Origin: Pseudomonas sp. MAG733B
GTDB taxonomy: Bacteria; Pseudomonadota; Gammaproteobacteria; Pseudomonadales; Pseudomonadaceae
Reading direction: 5' to 3'
Assembly (NCBI RefSeq): GCF_036884845.1
Contig: NZ_CP145732.1
Span: 124,001-188,000 of the forward strand
DNA length: 64,000 nucleotides
The notes beneath the pieces are model-generated. The model worked only from the letters and a program-made list of their open reading frames with translations, did no database searches and was not told the origin of the DNA. A program made the translations under genes and the position numbers. This document shows, piece by piece, positions 38,827 through 47,700 of the stretch; within the stretch, counting starts at the first letter, position 1, and each line of letters opens with the position of its first letter.

Positions 38827-39399
38827 ATGAAAAACGTCAGCCCCAGCTACCTCAAGCATCAATTCCTGATCGCCATGCCACACATGGCCGACCCGAACTT
38901 TGCGCACACCTTGACCTACATCGTCGAGCACACGGCCAATGGCGCCATGGGGCTGGTGGTCAACCGTCCACAAGAGCTGAGCCTGGCCGATATCCTTGAG
39001 CAATTGCGCCCGGATATCGAGCCGCCAGCGCTCTGCCAGCATGTGCCGATCTTCATCGGCGGCCCGGTGCAGACCGATCGCGGCTTCGTCCTTCACCCCA
39101 AAGGGCAGAGCTTCCAGGCGACCGTTGATCTGGAAGACGAGTTGTCCCTGTCGACCTCCCAGGACGTGCTGTTCTCCATCGCCGACGGCTTCGGCCCGCC
39201 CAAGAGCCTGATCGCCCTCGGCTACGCCGGTTGGGAAGCCGGGCAACTGGAAGCCGAGCTGGCGCAGAACGCCTGGCTGACCTGCCCGTTCGACGCCGAC
39301 ATCCTGTTCAACACCAGCAGCGAGCTGCGCCTGGAAGCGGCGGCCAAACACCTGGGCGTCAACCTCAGCCTGCTCACCAGCCAGGCGGGGCACGCCTGA
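38827..39399 (+). CDS. algH: YqgE/AlgH family protein
   Basis: The 190-residue protein is the AlgH/YqgE type, with the segments FLIAMPHMADPNFAHTLTYIVEH, GAMGLVVNRP and IGGPVQTDRGFVLH. AlgH was linked to alginate regulation in P. aeruginosa but its biochemical role is unsettled; no DNA-binding motif is seen. The ATG at 38827 begins the family homology. Its stop overlaps the yqgF start by one base (TGATG), so the two are translated together. Confidence 0.93.
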   Translation: MKNVSPSYLKHQFLIAMPHMADPNFAHTLTYIVEHTANGAMGLVVNRPQELSLADILEQLRPDIEPPALCQHVPIFIGGPVQTDRGFVLHPKGQSFQATVDLEDELSLSTSQDVLFSIADGFGPPKSLIALGYAGWEAGQLEAELAQNAWLTCPFDADILFNTSSELRLEAAAKHLGVNLSLLTSQAGHA

Positions 39400-39836
39400 T
39401 GGCCCTGCGGTTGATTCTGGGCTTTGACTACGGCACCAAACAGATCGGCGTTGCGGTCGGCCAGGTGATTACCGGCCAGGCCCGCGAGCTGTGCACGTTG
39501 AAAGCGCAGAACGGCATTCCCGACTGGGGTCAGGTTGAAGCCCTCATCAAAGAGTGGAAGCCCGACGCCGTGGTGGTTGGCCTACCGTTGAACATGGACG
39601 GCACACCGAGCGACATGTGCCTGCGCGCCGAAAAATTTGCCCGCCGCCTCAACGGCCGCTTCAACCTGCCCTTCTATACCCACGATGAACGCCTGACGAC
39701 CTTTGAAGCCAAAGGCGAGCGACGTGATCGCGGCGGACAAAAGGGCAGCTACCGAGACAACCCCGTCGACGCCATCGCCGCCGCCCTGCTGCTGCAAGGC
39801 TGGCTCGACGAAAACGGCGCACTGTTCGAATCCTGA
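39399..39836 (+). CDS. yqgF: YqgF/RuvX family putative pre-16S rRNA nuclease
   Basis: The 145-residue protein is an RNase H-fold nuclease of the YqgF family, thought to trim the 5' end of pre-16S rRNA, with an older Holliday-junction resolvase annotation. The catalytic Asp is in [11 protein letters not shown] and further acidic residues occur in [11 protein letters not shown] and [10 protein letters not shown]. It is coupled to algH and stands before pyrR, the usual pseudomonad order. Confidence 0.93.
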   Translation: MALRLILGFDYGTKQIGVAVGQVITGQARELCTLKAQNGIPDWGQVEALIKEWKPDAVVVGLPLNMDGTPSDMCLRAEKFARRLNGRFNLPFYTHDERLTTFEAKGERRDRGGQKGSYRDNPVDAIAAALLLQGWLDENGALFES

Positions 39837-39916
39837 AGAGCCGCTACGCGCCTCTATATAGCTACAACCCGAGCCACCCGCTACACGACCCGGCTCGGGC
39901 CCAAGAAGGAGCAACC

Positions 39917-40420
39917 ATGAGCCTGCCCAATCCCGCCGAACTGATCAGCCAGATGGCCACTCGCCTGAAGGCCCACCTGGAACACCGCGGCATCAGTGAC
40001 CCGCGCTTCATCGGCATTCGTACCGGCGGCGTCTGGGTCGCCCAGGCCTTGCTCAAGGAACTGGGCAGCGACGAGCCGCTCGGCACCCTGGACGTGTCCT
40101 TCTACCGCGATGACTTCAGCCAGAACGGCCTGCACCCGCAAGTGCGTCCGTCTGCGCTGCCGTTCGAAATCGAAGGCCAGCACCTGGTGCTGATCGATGA
40201 CGTATTGATGAGCGGCCGTACCATCCGCGCCGCCATGAACGAACTGTTCGACTACGGCCGCCCGGCCAGCGTGACGCTGGTGTGCCTGCTGGACCTGGAC
40301 GCCGGCGAGCTGCCGATCCGCCCGAACGTGGTCGGCGCGACCCTGTCGCTGTCCGCTCACGAGCGCGTGAAGCTGTCCGGCCCGGAGCTTGCGCTCGAAC
40401 TGCAAGACCTCGCCCTTTAA
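39917..40420 (+). CDS. pyrR: Bifunctional pyr operon regulator/uracil phosphoribosyltransferase PyrR
   Basis: The 167-residue protein has the PRPP-binding signature [19 protein letters not shown] and the family N terminus ([13 protein letters not shown]). In Gram-positives PyrR attenuates pyr mRNA by RNA binding; in pseudomonads it controls pyrimidine genes by other means or acts as a weak uracil phosphoribosyltransferase. No classical PyrR attenuator is seen in its leader. The ATG follows AAGGAGCAACC; pyrB begins 27 bases after the stop. Confidence 0.92.
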   Translation: MSLPNPAELISQMATRLKAHLEHRGISDPRFIGIRTGGVWVAQALLKELGSDEPLGTLDVSFYRDDFSQNGLHPQVRPSALPFEIEGQHLVLIDDVLMSGRTIRAAMNELFDYGRPASVTLVCLLDLDAGELPIRPNVVGATLSLSAHERVKLSGPELALELQDLAL

Positions 40421-40447
40421 TCCGCCCTATTGAGAGTCCCCCTCGCG

Positions 40448-41452
40448 ATGACGCCTCTAGATACCAAGCGCCCGCTGCAGCTCAATGATCAGGGCCAGCT
40501 GCGCCACTTCCTCTCGCTCGACGGTTTGCGCCGCGAGTTGCTGACGGAAATCCTCGACACTGCCGACTCCTTCCTCGAAGTCGGCGCCCGGGCGGTGAAG
40601 AAAGTCCCGTTGCTGCGCGGCAAGACCGTGTGCAACGTGTTTTTCGAGAACTCCACCCGCACCCGCACCACCTTCGAACTGGCGGCCCAGCGGTTGTCGG
40701 CCGACGTGATCACCCTCAACGTGTCGACATCGTCGGCGAGCAAGGGCGAAACCCTGCTCGACACGCTGCGCAACCTGGAAGCCATGGCCGCCGACATGTT
40801 CGTCGTGCGCCACGGTGACTCCGGCGCTGCACACTTCATCGCTGAACATGTTTGCCCGCAAGTGGCGATCATCAACGGTGGCGACGGCCGTCACGCGCAC
40901 CCGACCCAGGGCATGCTCGACATGCTCACCATCCGCCGGCACAAGGGCGGCTTCGAAAATCTCTCGGTAGCCATCGTCGGCGACATCCTGCACTCGCGGG
41001 TGGCGCGTTCGAACATGCTGGCCCTGAAAACCCTGGGTTGCCCGGACATCCGCGTGATCGCGCCGAAAACCCTGCTGCCAATCGGCATCGAGCAATACGG
41101 CGTGAAGGTCTACACCGACATGACCGAAGGCCTGAAAGACGTCGACGTGGTGATCATGCTGCGTCTGCAACGCGAGCGCATGACCGGTGGCCTGCTGCCA
41201 AGCGAAGGCGAGTTCTACCGCCTGTTCGGCCTGACCACCGCGCGCCTGGCCGGCGCCAAACCCGATTGCATCGTCATGCACCCGGGGCCGATAAACCGCG
41301 GCGTGGAGATTGAGTCGGCGGTGGCCGACGGCCCGCACTCGGTGATCCTCAACCAGGTGACATACGGCATCGCAATTCGTATGGCGGTGCTGTCCATGGC
41401 CATGAGCGGGCAAACAGCCCAGCGCCAATTCGAGCAGGAGAACGTTCAGTGA
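40448..41452 (+). CDS. pyrB: Aspartate carbamoyltransferase catalytic chain
   Basis: PyrB condenses carbamoyl phosphate and aspartate to carbamoyl aspartate, the committed step in pyrimidine synthesis. The 334-residue protein has the carbamoyl-phosphate site STRTRTTFE (Ser69 onward), HPTQGMLDM and [10 protein letters not shown]. The roughly 30-residue N-terminal extension is typical of the Pseudomonas enzyme, which binds effector nucleotides itself and forms a dodecamer with the inactive dihydroorotase PyrC'. The stop overlaps the pyrC' GTG start by four bases (GTGA). Confidence 0.97.
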   Translation: MTPLDTKRPLQLNDQGQLRHFLSLDGLRRELLTEILDTADSFLEVGARAVKKVPLLRGKTVCNVFFENSTRTRTTFELAAQRLSADVITLNVSTSSASKGETLLDTLRNLEAMAADMFVVRHGDSGAAHFIAEHVCPQVAIINGGDGRHAHPTQGMLDMLTIRRHKGGFENLSVAIVGDILHSRVARSNMLALKTLGCPDIRVIAPKTLLPIGIEQYGVKVYTDMTEGLKDVDVVIMLRLQRERMTGGLLPSEGEFYRLFGLTTARLAGAKPDCIVMHPGPINRGVEIESAVADGPHSVILNQVTYGIAIRMAVLSMAMSGQTAQRQFEQENVQ

Positions 41453-42720
41453 AGCTCAGCATTCTCGGCGCCCGCGTCATCGATCCGGCCAGCGGCCTGG
41501 ATCAAGTCACCGATATTCACATCGAAGCCTGCAAGATCGTCGCCCTGGGCGCCGCGCCGGCCGGTTTCGTCGCTGTCGACACCATTGACGCCAAAGGCCT
41601 TGTGGCCGCGCCTGGTTTGGTCGACCTCAACGTCGCCCTGCGCGAGCCGGGTTACAGCCGCAAAGGCTCGATCGTCAGCGAAACCCGTGCCGCAGCGGCC
41701 GGCGGTGTCACCAGCCTGTGCTGCCCGCCGAAGACCAAACCGGTTCTGGACACTTCGGCAGTGGCTGAACTGATCCTCGACCGCGCCCGCGAGGCCGGCA
41801 ACACCAAAGTCTTCCCGATCGGCGCGCTGAGCAAAGGTCTGGACGGCGAACAGCTGGCCGAACTGGTTGCCTTGCGCGACGCCGGTTGCGTGGCCTTCGG
41901 CAACGGCCTGGAGAGCTTCCGCAATACCCGCACCCTGTGCCGGGCGTTGGACTACGCGGCAACCTTCGACCTGACGGTGATTTTCAACTCTCAGGATCAC
42001 GACCTTGCCGAAGGTGGCCTGGCCCACGAAGGCCCGACCGCGAGCTTCCTCGGCTTGCCGGGCATTCCGGAAACCGCAGAAACCGTGGCCCTGGCCCGGG
42101 ATCTGCTGTTGGTCGAGCAAACCGGCGTGCGTGCGCACTTCAGTCAGCTCACCAGCGCTCGTGGTGTGGCCCTGATCGCCCAGGCTCAGGCCCGTGGCTT
42201 GAAGGTCACCGCCGATGTCGCGCTGTATCAACTGATCCTGACCGACGAAGCACTGATCGATTTCAGCAGCCTGTATCACGTACAACCGCCGCTGCGCACC
42301 CGCGCCGACCGCGACGGCCTGCGTGAAGCAGTGAAATCGGGCGTGGTCTCGACCATTTCCAGCCATCACCAACCCCATGAGCGGGACGCCAAACTGGCGC
42401 CGTTCGGCGCCACGGAGCCGGGCATCAGCAGCGTTGAGCTGTTGCTGCCGCTGGCGATGACATTGGTGGAAGACGGTTTGCTGGACTTGCCTACATTGCT
42501 GGCGCGCTTGAGCGCTGGCCCGGCCGAGGCCTTGCGCCTGCCGGCCGGCAAACTGGCGGTGGGTGGCGCGGCGGACATCGTGCTGTTCGACCCTGCGGCT
42601 TCAACCGTGGCCGGTGAGACCTGGCTGTCCAAGGGCGAGAACTGCCCGTTCATTGGGCATAGCTTGCCGGGTGTTGTGCGTTACACACTGGTGGATGGGC
42701 GGATTAGCCACCAGGCTTAA
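41449..42720 (+). CDS. pyrX: Inactive dihydroorotase homologue PyrC'
   Basis: The 423-residue protein has the dihydroorotase fold but has lost the zinc site: where active enzymes read DxHxHLR, this one reads DLNVALRE (residues 59-66), so both histidine ligands are missing. In P. putida and P. aeruginosa the equivalent protein (PyrC', also called PyrX) is catalytically dead and holds the aspartate carbamoyltransferase complex together. The start is a GTG overlapping the pyrB stop. The active dihydroorotase must be encoded elsewhere. Confidence 0.93.
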   Translation: MKLSILGARVIDPASGLDQVTDIHIEACKIVALGAAPAGFVAVDTIDAKGLVAAPGLVDLNVALREPGYSRKGSIVSETRAAAAGGVTSLCCPPKTKPVLDTSAVAELILDRAREAGNTKVFPIGALSKGLDGEQLAELVALRDAGCVAFGNGLESFRNTRTLCRALDYAATFDLTVIFNSQDHDLAEGGLAHEGPTASFLGLPGIPETAETVALARDLLLVEQTGVRAHFSQLTSARGVALIAQAQARGLKVTADVALYQLILTDEALIDFSSLYHVQPPLRTRADRDGLREAVKSGVVSTISSHHQPHERDAKLAPFGATEPGISSVELLLPLAMTLVEDGLLDLPTLLARLSAGPAEALRLPAGKLAVGGAADIVLFDPAASTVAGETWLSKGENCPFIGHSLPGVVRYTLVDGRISHQA

Positions 42721-42724
42721 GACT

Positions 42725-42813
42725 GTGGCGAGGGAGCTTGCTCCCGCTGGGCTGCGCAGCAGACCTGTTTTGGGGTCGCTTCGCGACCCAGCGGGAGCAA
42801 GCTCCCTCGCCAC
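42725..42813. repeat. REP pair, GTGGCGAGGGAGCTTGCTCCC family, after pyrC'
   Basis: Perfect outer arms GTGGCGAGGGAGCTTGCTCC and their reverse complement, an inner palindromic stem (CTGCGCAGCAG; GGGTCGCTTCGCGACCC) and a short T-rich centre. It lies at the convergent ends of pyrC' and the TM2 protein gene. Confidence 0.85.
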
Positions 42814-42816
42814 AAC

Positions 42817-43248
42817 TTACTGGAAAGTGCCGCGATTCTGCGCGTTGCGCACGGAAACCTGATCGTTCAACGTCCAGAAGTCATACAGCACCCCCAGAAA
42901 GAACACCCCGCCCGTCACCAGATACAGCAACCCGCTGATCCACTTCCCCTGATACATCCGGTGCACGCCGAGCACGCCGAGAAACGTCAGCAGAATCCAC
43001 GCCACGTTGTACTCGATGGGACCTGCGGTAAACCGCAAATCCGCTTCACGGTCCATGGCCGGGATCAGGAACAGGTCGATCAACCAGCCAATCCCCAATA
43101 ATCCGAAGGTGAAGAACCAGATCGTCCCGGTCACCGGCTTGCCGTAATAGAAGCGGTGAGCACCGGTAAACCCGAAAATCCACAGCAGATAACCAATCAC
43201 TTTACTGTGCGTGTCTTGATGCGGAACGGGCGATTGATAGGTGTTCAT
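42817..43248 (-). CDS. TM2-domain membrane protein with two TM2 units
   Basis: The 143-residue protein has two tandem TM2 units, each a pair of membrane helices with the signature ...G.HRFYYGK/G.HRMYQGK: the first spans about residues 16-66 (FGFTGAHRFYYGKPVTG, ending in DLFLIP), the second about 78-130 (FLGVLGVHRMYQGKWISG, ending in YDFWTLND). TM2 proteins occur in many bacteria; their job is unknown. A longer separation to the next gene and its own strand suggest single transcription. Confidence 0.8.
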   Translation of the reverse strand: MNTYQSPVPHQDTHSKVIGYLLWIFGFTGAHRFYYGKPVTGTIWFFTFGLLGIGWLIDLFLIPAMDREADLRFTAGPIEYNVAWILLTFLGVLGVHRMYQGKWISGLLYLVTGGVFFLGVLYDFWTLNDQVSVRNAQNRGTFQ

Positions 43249-43497
43249 GGATGACCTCGATTCACACGATAGATAAATATTCTTTAAATCTTTGTGACTT
43301 TTTTACGAGCAGCCGACGTATGGCAAATGCTACCGTCACGTCCGTCAAAGCCTTGTAGCACTTGAGTTCTGTCCGACAATTGCGTCCTTTTTCCGCTTGT
43401 TTGGTTCCGTTAGAACCAAGTGGAATCGACAAACGGCCTCGGAATGCTAAAAAAAGCTGTTATAAAGTTTCGCGCTAACCCATACGAGCCTTGCCTA

Positions 43498-44118
43498 ATG
43501 CGTCCATTTTTCAAGACATGGCTAACCATTTGCCTATTATTGCCACTGGCCGCCCACGCCACCAATCGTGAGCAACGTCTTCCGAACGTTAATGGTTACA
43601 CCCCAAAATCCCATGCTTCTGCTCCTTCGAGCAAAAGCAAGAAATCGCTCAAGACTGCTCCACAACTGAGCAGCAGCAAAAGCAGCCTGGTGCCACCTAT
43701 GGCGACCAAGGAAAGCAGCAACGTGCTGAGCCGCGCGGTGAACGTCCTCGGTACGCCGTACCGTTGGGGCGGCAGCAGCCCGAGCAAAGGCTTCGATTGC
43801 AGCGGCCTGGTGAAATACGCGTTCAACGACGCCACGTTCGACCTGCCACGTACGTCCAATGCCATGGCCAGCGGTCACGGCGAGAAAGTCGATCGCAACG
43901 ATTTGAAACCGGGCGACCTGATTTTCTTCAATATCAAGAGCCGTCGAGTCAACCACGTTGCCATCTACCTGGGCAACGACCGCTTCATCCACGCGCCTCG
44001 CCGTGGCAAGTCGGTGACCATCGACACCTTGAAGAAACCGTACTGGGAACAACATTACGTGGTTGCCAAGCGGGTTCTGCCGAAAGAACAGAATGCGTTG
44101 CGGGTTGTTCAGCGCTGA
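43498..44118 (+). CDS. NlpC/P60 (C40) family cell-wall peptidase
   Basis: The 206-residue protein has a signal peptide (residues 1-20, cut after AAHA), a Ser/Lys-rich linker (about 30-75) and a C-terminal NlpC/P60 domain with the catalytic triad Cys101 (GFDCSGLV), His153 (VNHVAIYLG) and His165 (FIHAPRR). It should cut peptide stems of peptidoglycan in the periplasm. I chose the ATG at 43498 because the signal peptide begins there and a -10-like TATAAA lies at 43461-43466; the open frame to 43420 extends upstream of that. Confidence 0.88.
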   Translation: MRPFFKTWLTICLLLPLAAHATNREQRLPNVNGYTPKSHASAPSSKSKKSLKTAPQLSSSKSSLVPPMATKESSNVLSRAVNVLGTPYRWGGSSPSKGFDCSGLVKYAFNDATFDLPRTSNAMASGHGEKVDRNDLKPGDLIFFNIKSRRVNHVAIYLGNDRFIHAPRRGKSVTIDTLKKPYWEQHYVVAKRVLPKEQNALRVVQR

Positions 44119-44135
44119 TCTGACGGCGAGCACTT

Positions 44136-44241
44136 GTGGCGAGGGAGCTTGCCCCGCTGGACCGGGCTGGCGCCCCAGTGCGTAGCGCTCCCGTTTTTTG
44201 GGGCTGCTTCGCAACCCAGCGGGAGCAAGCTCCCTCGCCAC
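44136..44241. repeat. Diverged REP pair, GTGGCGAGGGAGCTTGC family, between NlpC gene and pilT
   Basis: The outer arms match the pairs at 16339-16429 and 42725-42813, but the left arm has lost bases (CTTGCCCCGCTGG) and the centre is a longer stretch (GGGCTGGCGCCCCAGTGCG...) not seen in the other copies. It lies between the convergent ends of the NlpC/P60 and pilT genes. Confidence 0.75.
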
Positions 44242-44258
44242 AGGTTGCATTTCAATCC

Positions 44259-45293
44259 TCAAAACCCATCCGGTGACCGCGCCTTCTCCCGCGCCTGCTC
44301 CCGACTGACCAACCCTCTGGTCACCAAGTCCTTCAAACCCATATCCAGTGTCTGCATCCCCAGCGACCCGCCCGACTGGATCGATGAGTACATCTGCGCC
44401 ACCTTGTCTTCGCGAATCAGATTCCGGATCGCCGACGTTCCCAGCATGATTTCGTGCGCCGCAATGCGCCCACCGCCAATCTTCTTTACCAGCGTCTGCG
44501 ACACCACTGCCAGCAACGACTCGGACAGCATCGACCGCACCATGGACTTCTCGTCCCCCGGAAACACGTCGACGATCCGGTCGATGGTTTTCGCCGCCGA
44601 CGTGGTGTGTAGCGTGCCGAACACCAAATGACCGGTTTCCGCTGCGGTCAGTGCCAGGCGAATGGTCTCCAGGTCACGCATCTCACCCACCAGAATCACA
44701 TCCGGGTCTTCACGCAAAGCCGAGCGCAGCGCCGTGGCGAAGCTGCGGGTATCGCGGTGGACTTCACGCTGATTGATCAGGCATTTGCGCGATTCGTGGA
44801 CGAACTCGATGGGATCTTCGATGGTGAGGATGTGGTGATGGCGATGGTTGTTCAGGTAATCGATCATTGCCGCCAGCGTGGTGGACTTGCCGGAACCGGT
44901 CGGGCCGGTCACCAGCACCAGCCCGCGAGGTGCGTCGGTCATCTTGCGGAATACGTCGCCCATGCCCAATTCGTCCATGCTCAGGACTCTGGACGGGATC
45001 GTGCGGAACACCGCGCCAGCGCCACGGCTCTGGTTGAAGGCGTTGACCCGAAAGCGCGCCACGCCGGGCACTTCGAAGGAAAAGTCGGTTTCCAGGTGTT
45101 TTTCGAAGTCCACCCGCTGGGTGTCGTTCATGATGTCGTAGATCAGCGCCTGCACCTGCTTGTGGTCCAGAGCCGGCAGATTGATGCGTCGTATATCGCC
45201 ATCCACCCGAATCATCGGCGGCAGACCGGCCGACAGGTGCAGGTCGGATGCACCCTGTTTGGCGCTGAAGGCCAGCAGTTCAGTGATATCCAT
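44259..45293 (-). CDS. pilT: Type IV pilus retraction ATPase PilT
   Basis: PilT is the hexameric ATPase that depolymerises type IV pili to cause twitching. The 344-residue protein has Walker A GPTGSGKST, the Asp box EDPIEFVH, the Walker B region VGEMRD, the His box and the C-terminal AIRNLIRE motif needed for retraction. The ATG at 45293 gives the standard length. P. aeruginosa has pilU directly after pilT; here a REP pair and the convergent NlpC gene follow instead. yggS is divergent. Confidence 0.96.
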   Translation of the reverse strand: MDITELLAFSAKQGASDLHLSAGLPPMIRVDGDIRRINLPALDHKQVQALIYDIMNDTQRVDFEKHLETDFSFEVPGVARFRVNAFNQSRGAGAVFRTIPSRVLSMDELGMGDVFRKMTDAPRGLVLVTGPTGSGKSTTLAAMIDYLNNHRHHHILTIEDPIEFVHESRKCLINQREVHRDTRSFATALRSALREDPDVILVGEMRDLETIRLALTAAETGHLVFGTLHTTSAAKTIDRIVDVFPGDEKSMVRSMLSESLLAVVSQTLVKKIGGGRIAAHEIMLGTSAIRNLIREDKVAQMYSSIQSGGSLGMQTLDMGLKDLVTRGLVSREQAREKARSPDGF

Positions 45294-45349
45294 AGCGTCT
45301 CTCAATTCCAGTAGAATGCCGCGAACCTTCAGACCGCTGGCGCCTCTTG

Positions 45350-46036
45350 ATGTCCACCATAGCAGACAACATTCTCGAAGTTAGTTCGCGCATACATGCT
45401 GCAACACTCGCCGCCAGCCGCGCCGAAAATAGCGTCCAGCTGCTGGCCGTGAGCAAGACCAAACCCGCACAAGCCCTGCGTGAAGCCTATGCCGCCGGCC
45501 TGCGCGACTTTGGCGAGAACTACCTGCAAGAGGCCCTGGGCAAGCAGCTCGAATTGGCCGACCTGCCCTTGATCTGGCACTTCATCGGCCCCATTCAATC
45601 GAACAAGACTCGCGCCATCGCCGAGCACTTCGACTGGGTGCATTCCGTGGATCGCCTAAAAATTGCACAACGATTGTCCGAGCAACGCCCTGCCGATCTG
45701 CCGCCTCTGAACATCTGTATCCAGGTCAACGTCAGCGGTGAAGCCAGTAAATCCGGCTGCACTCCGGCGGACCTGCCGGCCCTGGCCAATGCCATCAGCG
45801 CCCTGCCGCGCCTGAAGTTGCGCGGATTGATGGCCATCCCCGAGCCGACTGAAGATCGCGCCGCCCAGGATGCCGCTTTCGCTGCCGTGCAAAGCCTGCA
45901 AGCCAGCCTGAACCTGCCGCTCGACACACTTTCCATGGGCATGAGCCACGACCTCGAGTCGGCCATTGCCCAGGGCGCCACTTGGGTCCGTATCGGTACG
46001 GCCCTGTTTGGCGCCCGCGACTACAGTCAGCCGTAA
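45350..46036 (+). CDS. yggS: YggS-type pyridoxal phosphate homeostasis protein
   Basis: The 228-residue protein is the alanine-racemase-like barrel of the YggS/PROSC family, which binds PLP without a known enzymatic activity and buffers PLP supply. The PLP lysine is in LLAVSKTKPAQAL, and FGENYLQEA and WHFIGPIQSNK are family hallmarks. It is divergent from pilT and followed by proC after 34 bases. Confidence 0.94.
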   Translation: MSTIADNILEVSSRIHAATLAASRAENSVQLLAVSKTKPAQALREAYAAGLRDFGENYLQEALGKQLELADLPLIWHFIGPIQSNKTRAIAEHFDWVHSVDRLKIAQRLSEQRPADLPPLNICIQVNVSGEASKSGCTPADLPALANAISALPRLKLRGLMAIPEPTEDRAAQDAAFAAVQSLQASLNLPLDTLSMGMSHDLESAIAQGATWVRIGTALFGARDYSQP

Positions 46037-46070
46037 TCATGGCTGACACACTTCTGAATAAGGACCTGAC

Positions 46071-46889
46071 ATGAGCAAGACACGTATTGCCTTTATCGGT
46101 GCCGGCAACATGGCCGCCAGCCTGATCGGCGGCCTGCGGGCCAAAGGTCTGGAAGCGGCGCAGATCCGCGCCAGCGACCCGGGCGAAGAAACCCGTGCCC
46201 GCGTAAGCGCCGAACATGGCATCGAGGTGTTCGCCGACAACGCCCAAGCTATTGAAGGCGCCGATGTGGTGGTACTGGCGGTCAAGCCACAGGCGATGAA
46301 AGCCGTGTGCGAAGCCATTCGCCCGAACCTGAAGCCCGGGCAACTGGTGGTGTCGATTGCCGCCGGTATCACCTGCGCCAGCATGAACAACTGGCTCGGC
46401 GCCCAGCCGATCGTGCGTTGCATGCCTAACACCCCGGCGCTGCTGCGCGAGGGCGTGAGCGGTTTGTTCGCTACCGCAGAAGTGACCGCCGAGCAGCGTC
46501 AGCAAGCTCAAGAACTGCTGTCTGCCGTTGGCATCGCGTTGTGGCTCAGCGAAGAACAGCAACTGGACGCGGTCACCGCCGTTTCTGGTTCGGGCCCGGC
46601 GTACTTCTTCCTGTTGATCGAAGCCATGACCGCCGCCGGCGTGAAGCTCGGCCTGCCAGCAGACATCGCTGCGCAGCTAACCTTGCAAACCGCCCTGGGC
46701 GCCGCGCACATGGCTGTGAGCAGTGATGTCGACGCCGCTGAACTGCGTCGTCGCGTCACTTCGCCCGCGGGCACTACGGAAGCGGCCATCAAGTCGTTCC
46801 AGGCCAACGGCTTCGAAGCCCTGGTCGAAAAAGCATTGGGCGCCGCCGCGCACCGCTCCGCCGAGATGGCTGAGCAACTCGGTCGCTAA
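46071..46889 (+). CDS. proC: Pyrroline-5-carboxylate reductase
   Basis: ProC reduces pyrroline-5-carboxylate to proline with NADPH. The 272-residue protein begins with the Rossmann motif FIGAGNMAASLIGGL and has the C-terminal dimerisation/active-site segment SGSGPAYFFLLIEAM and SPAGTTEAAI. AAGGA precedes the ATG. It is followed by yggT after 24 bases, the usual yggS-proC-yggT order. Confidence 0.97.
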   Translation: MSKTRIAFIGAGNMAASLIGGLRAKGLEAAQIRASDPGEETRARVSAEHGIEVFADNAQAIEGADVVVLAVKPQAMKAVCEAIRPNLKPGQLVVSIAAGITCASMNNWLGAQPIVRCMPNTPALLREGVSGLFATAEVTAEQRQQAQELLSAVGIALWLSEEQQLDAVTAVSGSGPAYFFLLIEAMTAAGVKLGLPADIAAQLTLQTALGAAHMAVSSDVDAAELRRRVTSPAGTTEAAIKSFQANGFEALVEKALGAAAHRSAEMAEQLGR

Positions 46890-46913
46890 TCAGCTCTTAA
46901 TAAGGAATCAATA

Positions 46914-47501
46914 ATGCCCGGACTCAATGACGCTGCCATTTTTGTGATTCAAACCCTGGGCAGCCTGTACCTGCTGATCGTGCTGCTGCGCTTCATCCTG
47001 CAATTGGTGCGGGCCAACTTCTACAATCCGCTCTGCCAGTTCATCGTGAAGGCCACTCAACCGCTGCTCAAGCCACTGCGCCGGGTCATTCCGAGCATGT
47101 TCGGCCTGGATATGTCTTCGCTGGTGCTGGCGTTGCTGGTGCAGATGGCGTTGTTCGCGGTGATCTTGTTGCTCAGCGGCTACGGCGTCGACGCGCTGCT
47201 CCTTGTGCCTTGGGCGCTGATCGGCATCTTCGCGCTGTTTCTGAAGATTCTGTTCTGGGCGATGATCATCAGCGTGATCCTGTCCTGGGTCGCGCCGGGA
47301 AGCCACAACCCGGGCGCGGAACTGGTCCAGCAAATCACTGAGCCGGTGCTCGCGCCGTTCCGCCGGATCATTCCGAACCTGGGCGGCCTCGATATCTCGC
47401 CGATCTTCGCGTTCATTGCCCTGCAATTGCTGCAAAGCTGGCTGATCCCGCGCCTGGCGTACTACGCGCTGATGCCGAAGGAATTGTTCGGGCTGATCTG
47501 A
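46914..47501 (+). CDS. yggT: YggT family membrane protein
   Basis: The 195-residue integral-membrane protein has two YggT repeats, each with the signature R-I/V-P after a helix: FYNPLCQFIVKATQPLLKPL...RVIPSM near residue 40-60 and NPGAELVQQITEPVLAPF...RIIPNLGG near 125-150. Its function is not established; in other bacteria relatives affect osmotic tolerance and cell division. It ends the yggS-proC-yggT operon. Confidence 0.92.
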   Translation: MPGLNDAAIFVIQTLGSLYLLIVLLRFILQLVRANFYNPLCQFIVKATQPLLKPLRRVIPSMFGLDMSSLVLALLVQMALFAVILLLSGYGVDALLLVPWALIGIFALFLKILFWAMIISVILSWVAPGSHNPGAELVQQITEPVLAPFRRIIPNLGGLDISPIFAFIALQLLQSWLIPRLAYYALMPKELFGLI

Positions 47502-47531
47502 TGCGTTCGGCGCAATGACCGCATCATCGTT

Positions 47532-47599
47532 CATCGCGGGCAAGCCTTGCTCCTACAGGATCTACGCGACCTCTGCAGGAGCAAGGCTTGCCCGCGATG
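47532..47599. repeat. REP pair, CATCGCGGGCAAGCCTTGC family, between yggT and metX
   Basis: Arms CATCGCGGGCAAGCCTTGCT and their reverse complement differ at one inner base (CTCCTACAG against CTGCAGGAG), with a short spacer. It is the same family as 26439-26531. Confidence 0.85.
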
Positions 47600-47700
47600 G
47601 GCGCACCTCGGTCTACCGGGAAAAATCAGGCCCGGCCTTTGCTTGCCGCTAACCCCAGCGGTCTTTAGACTTACGCCTCATTTCAATGAGAGCAGGGTCG

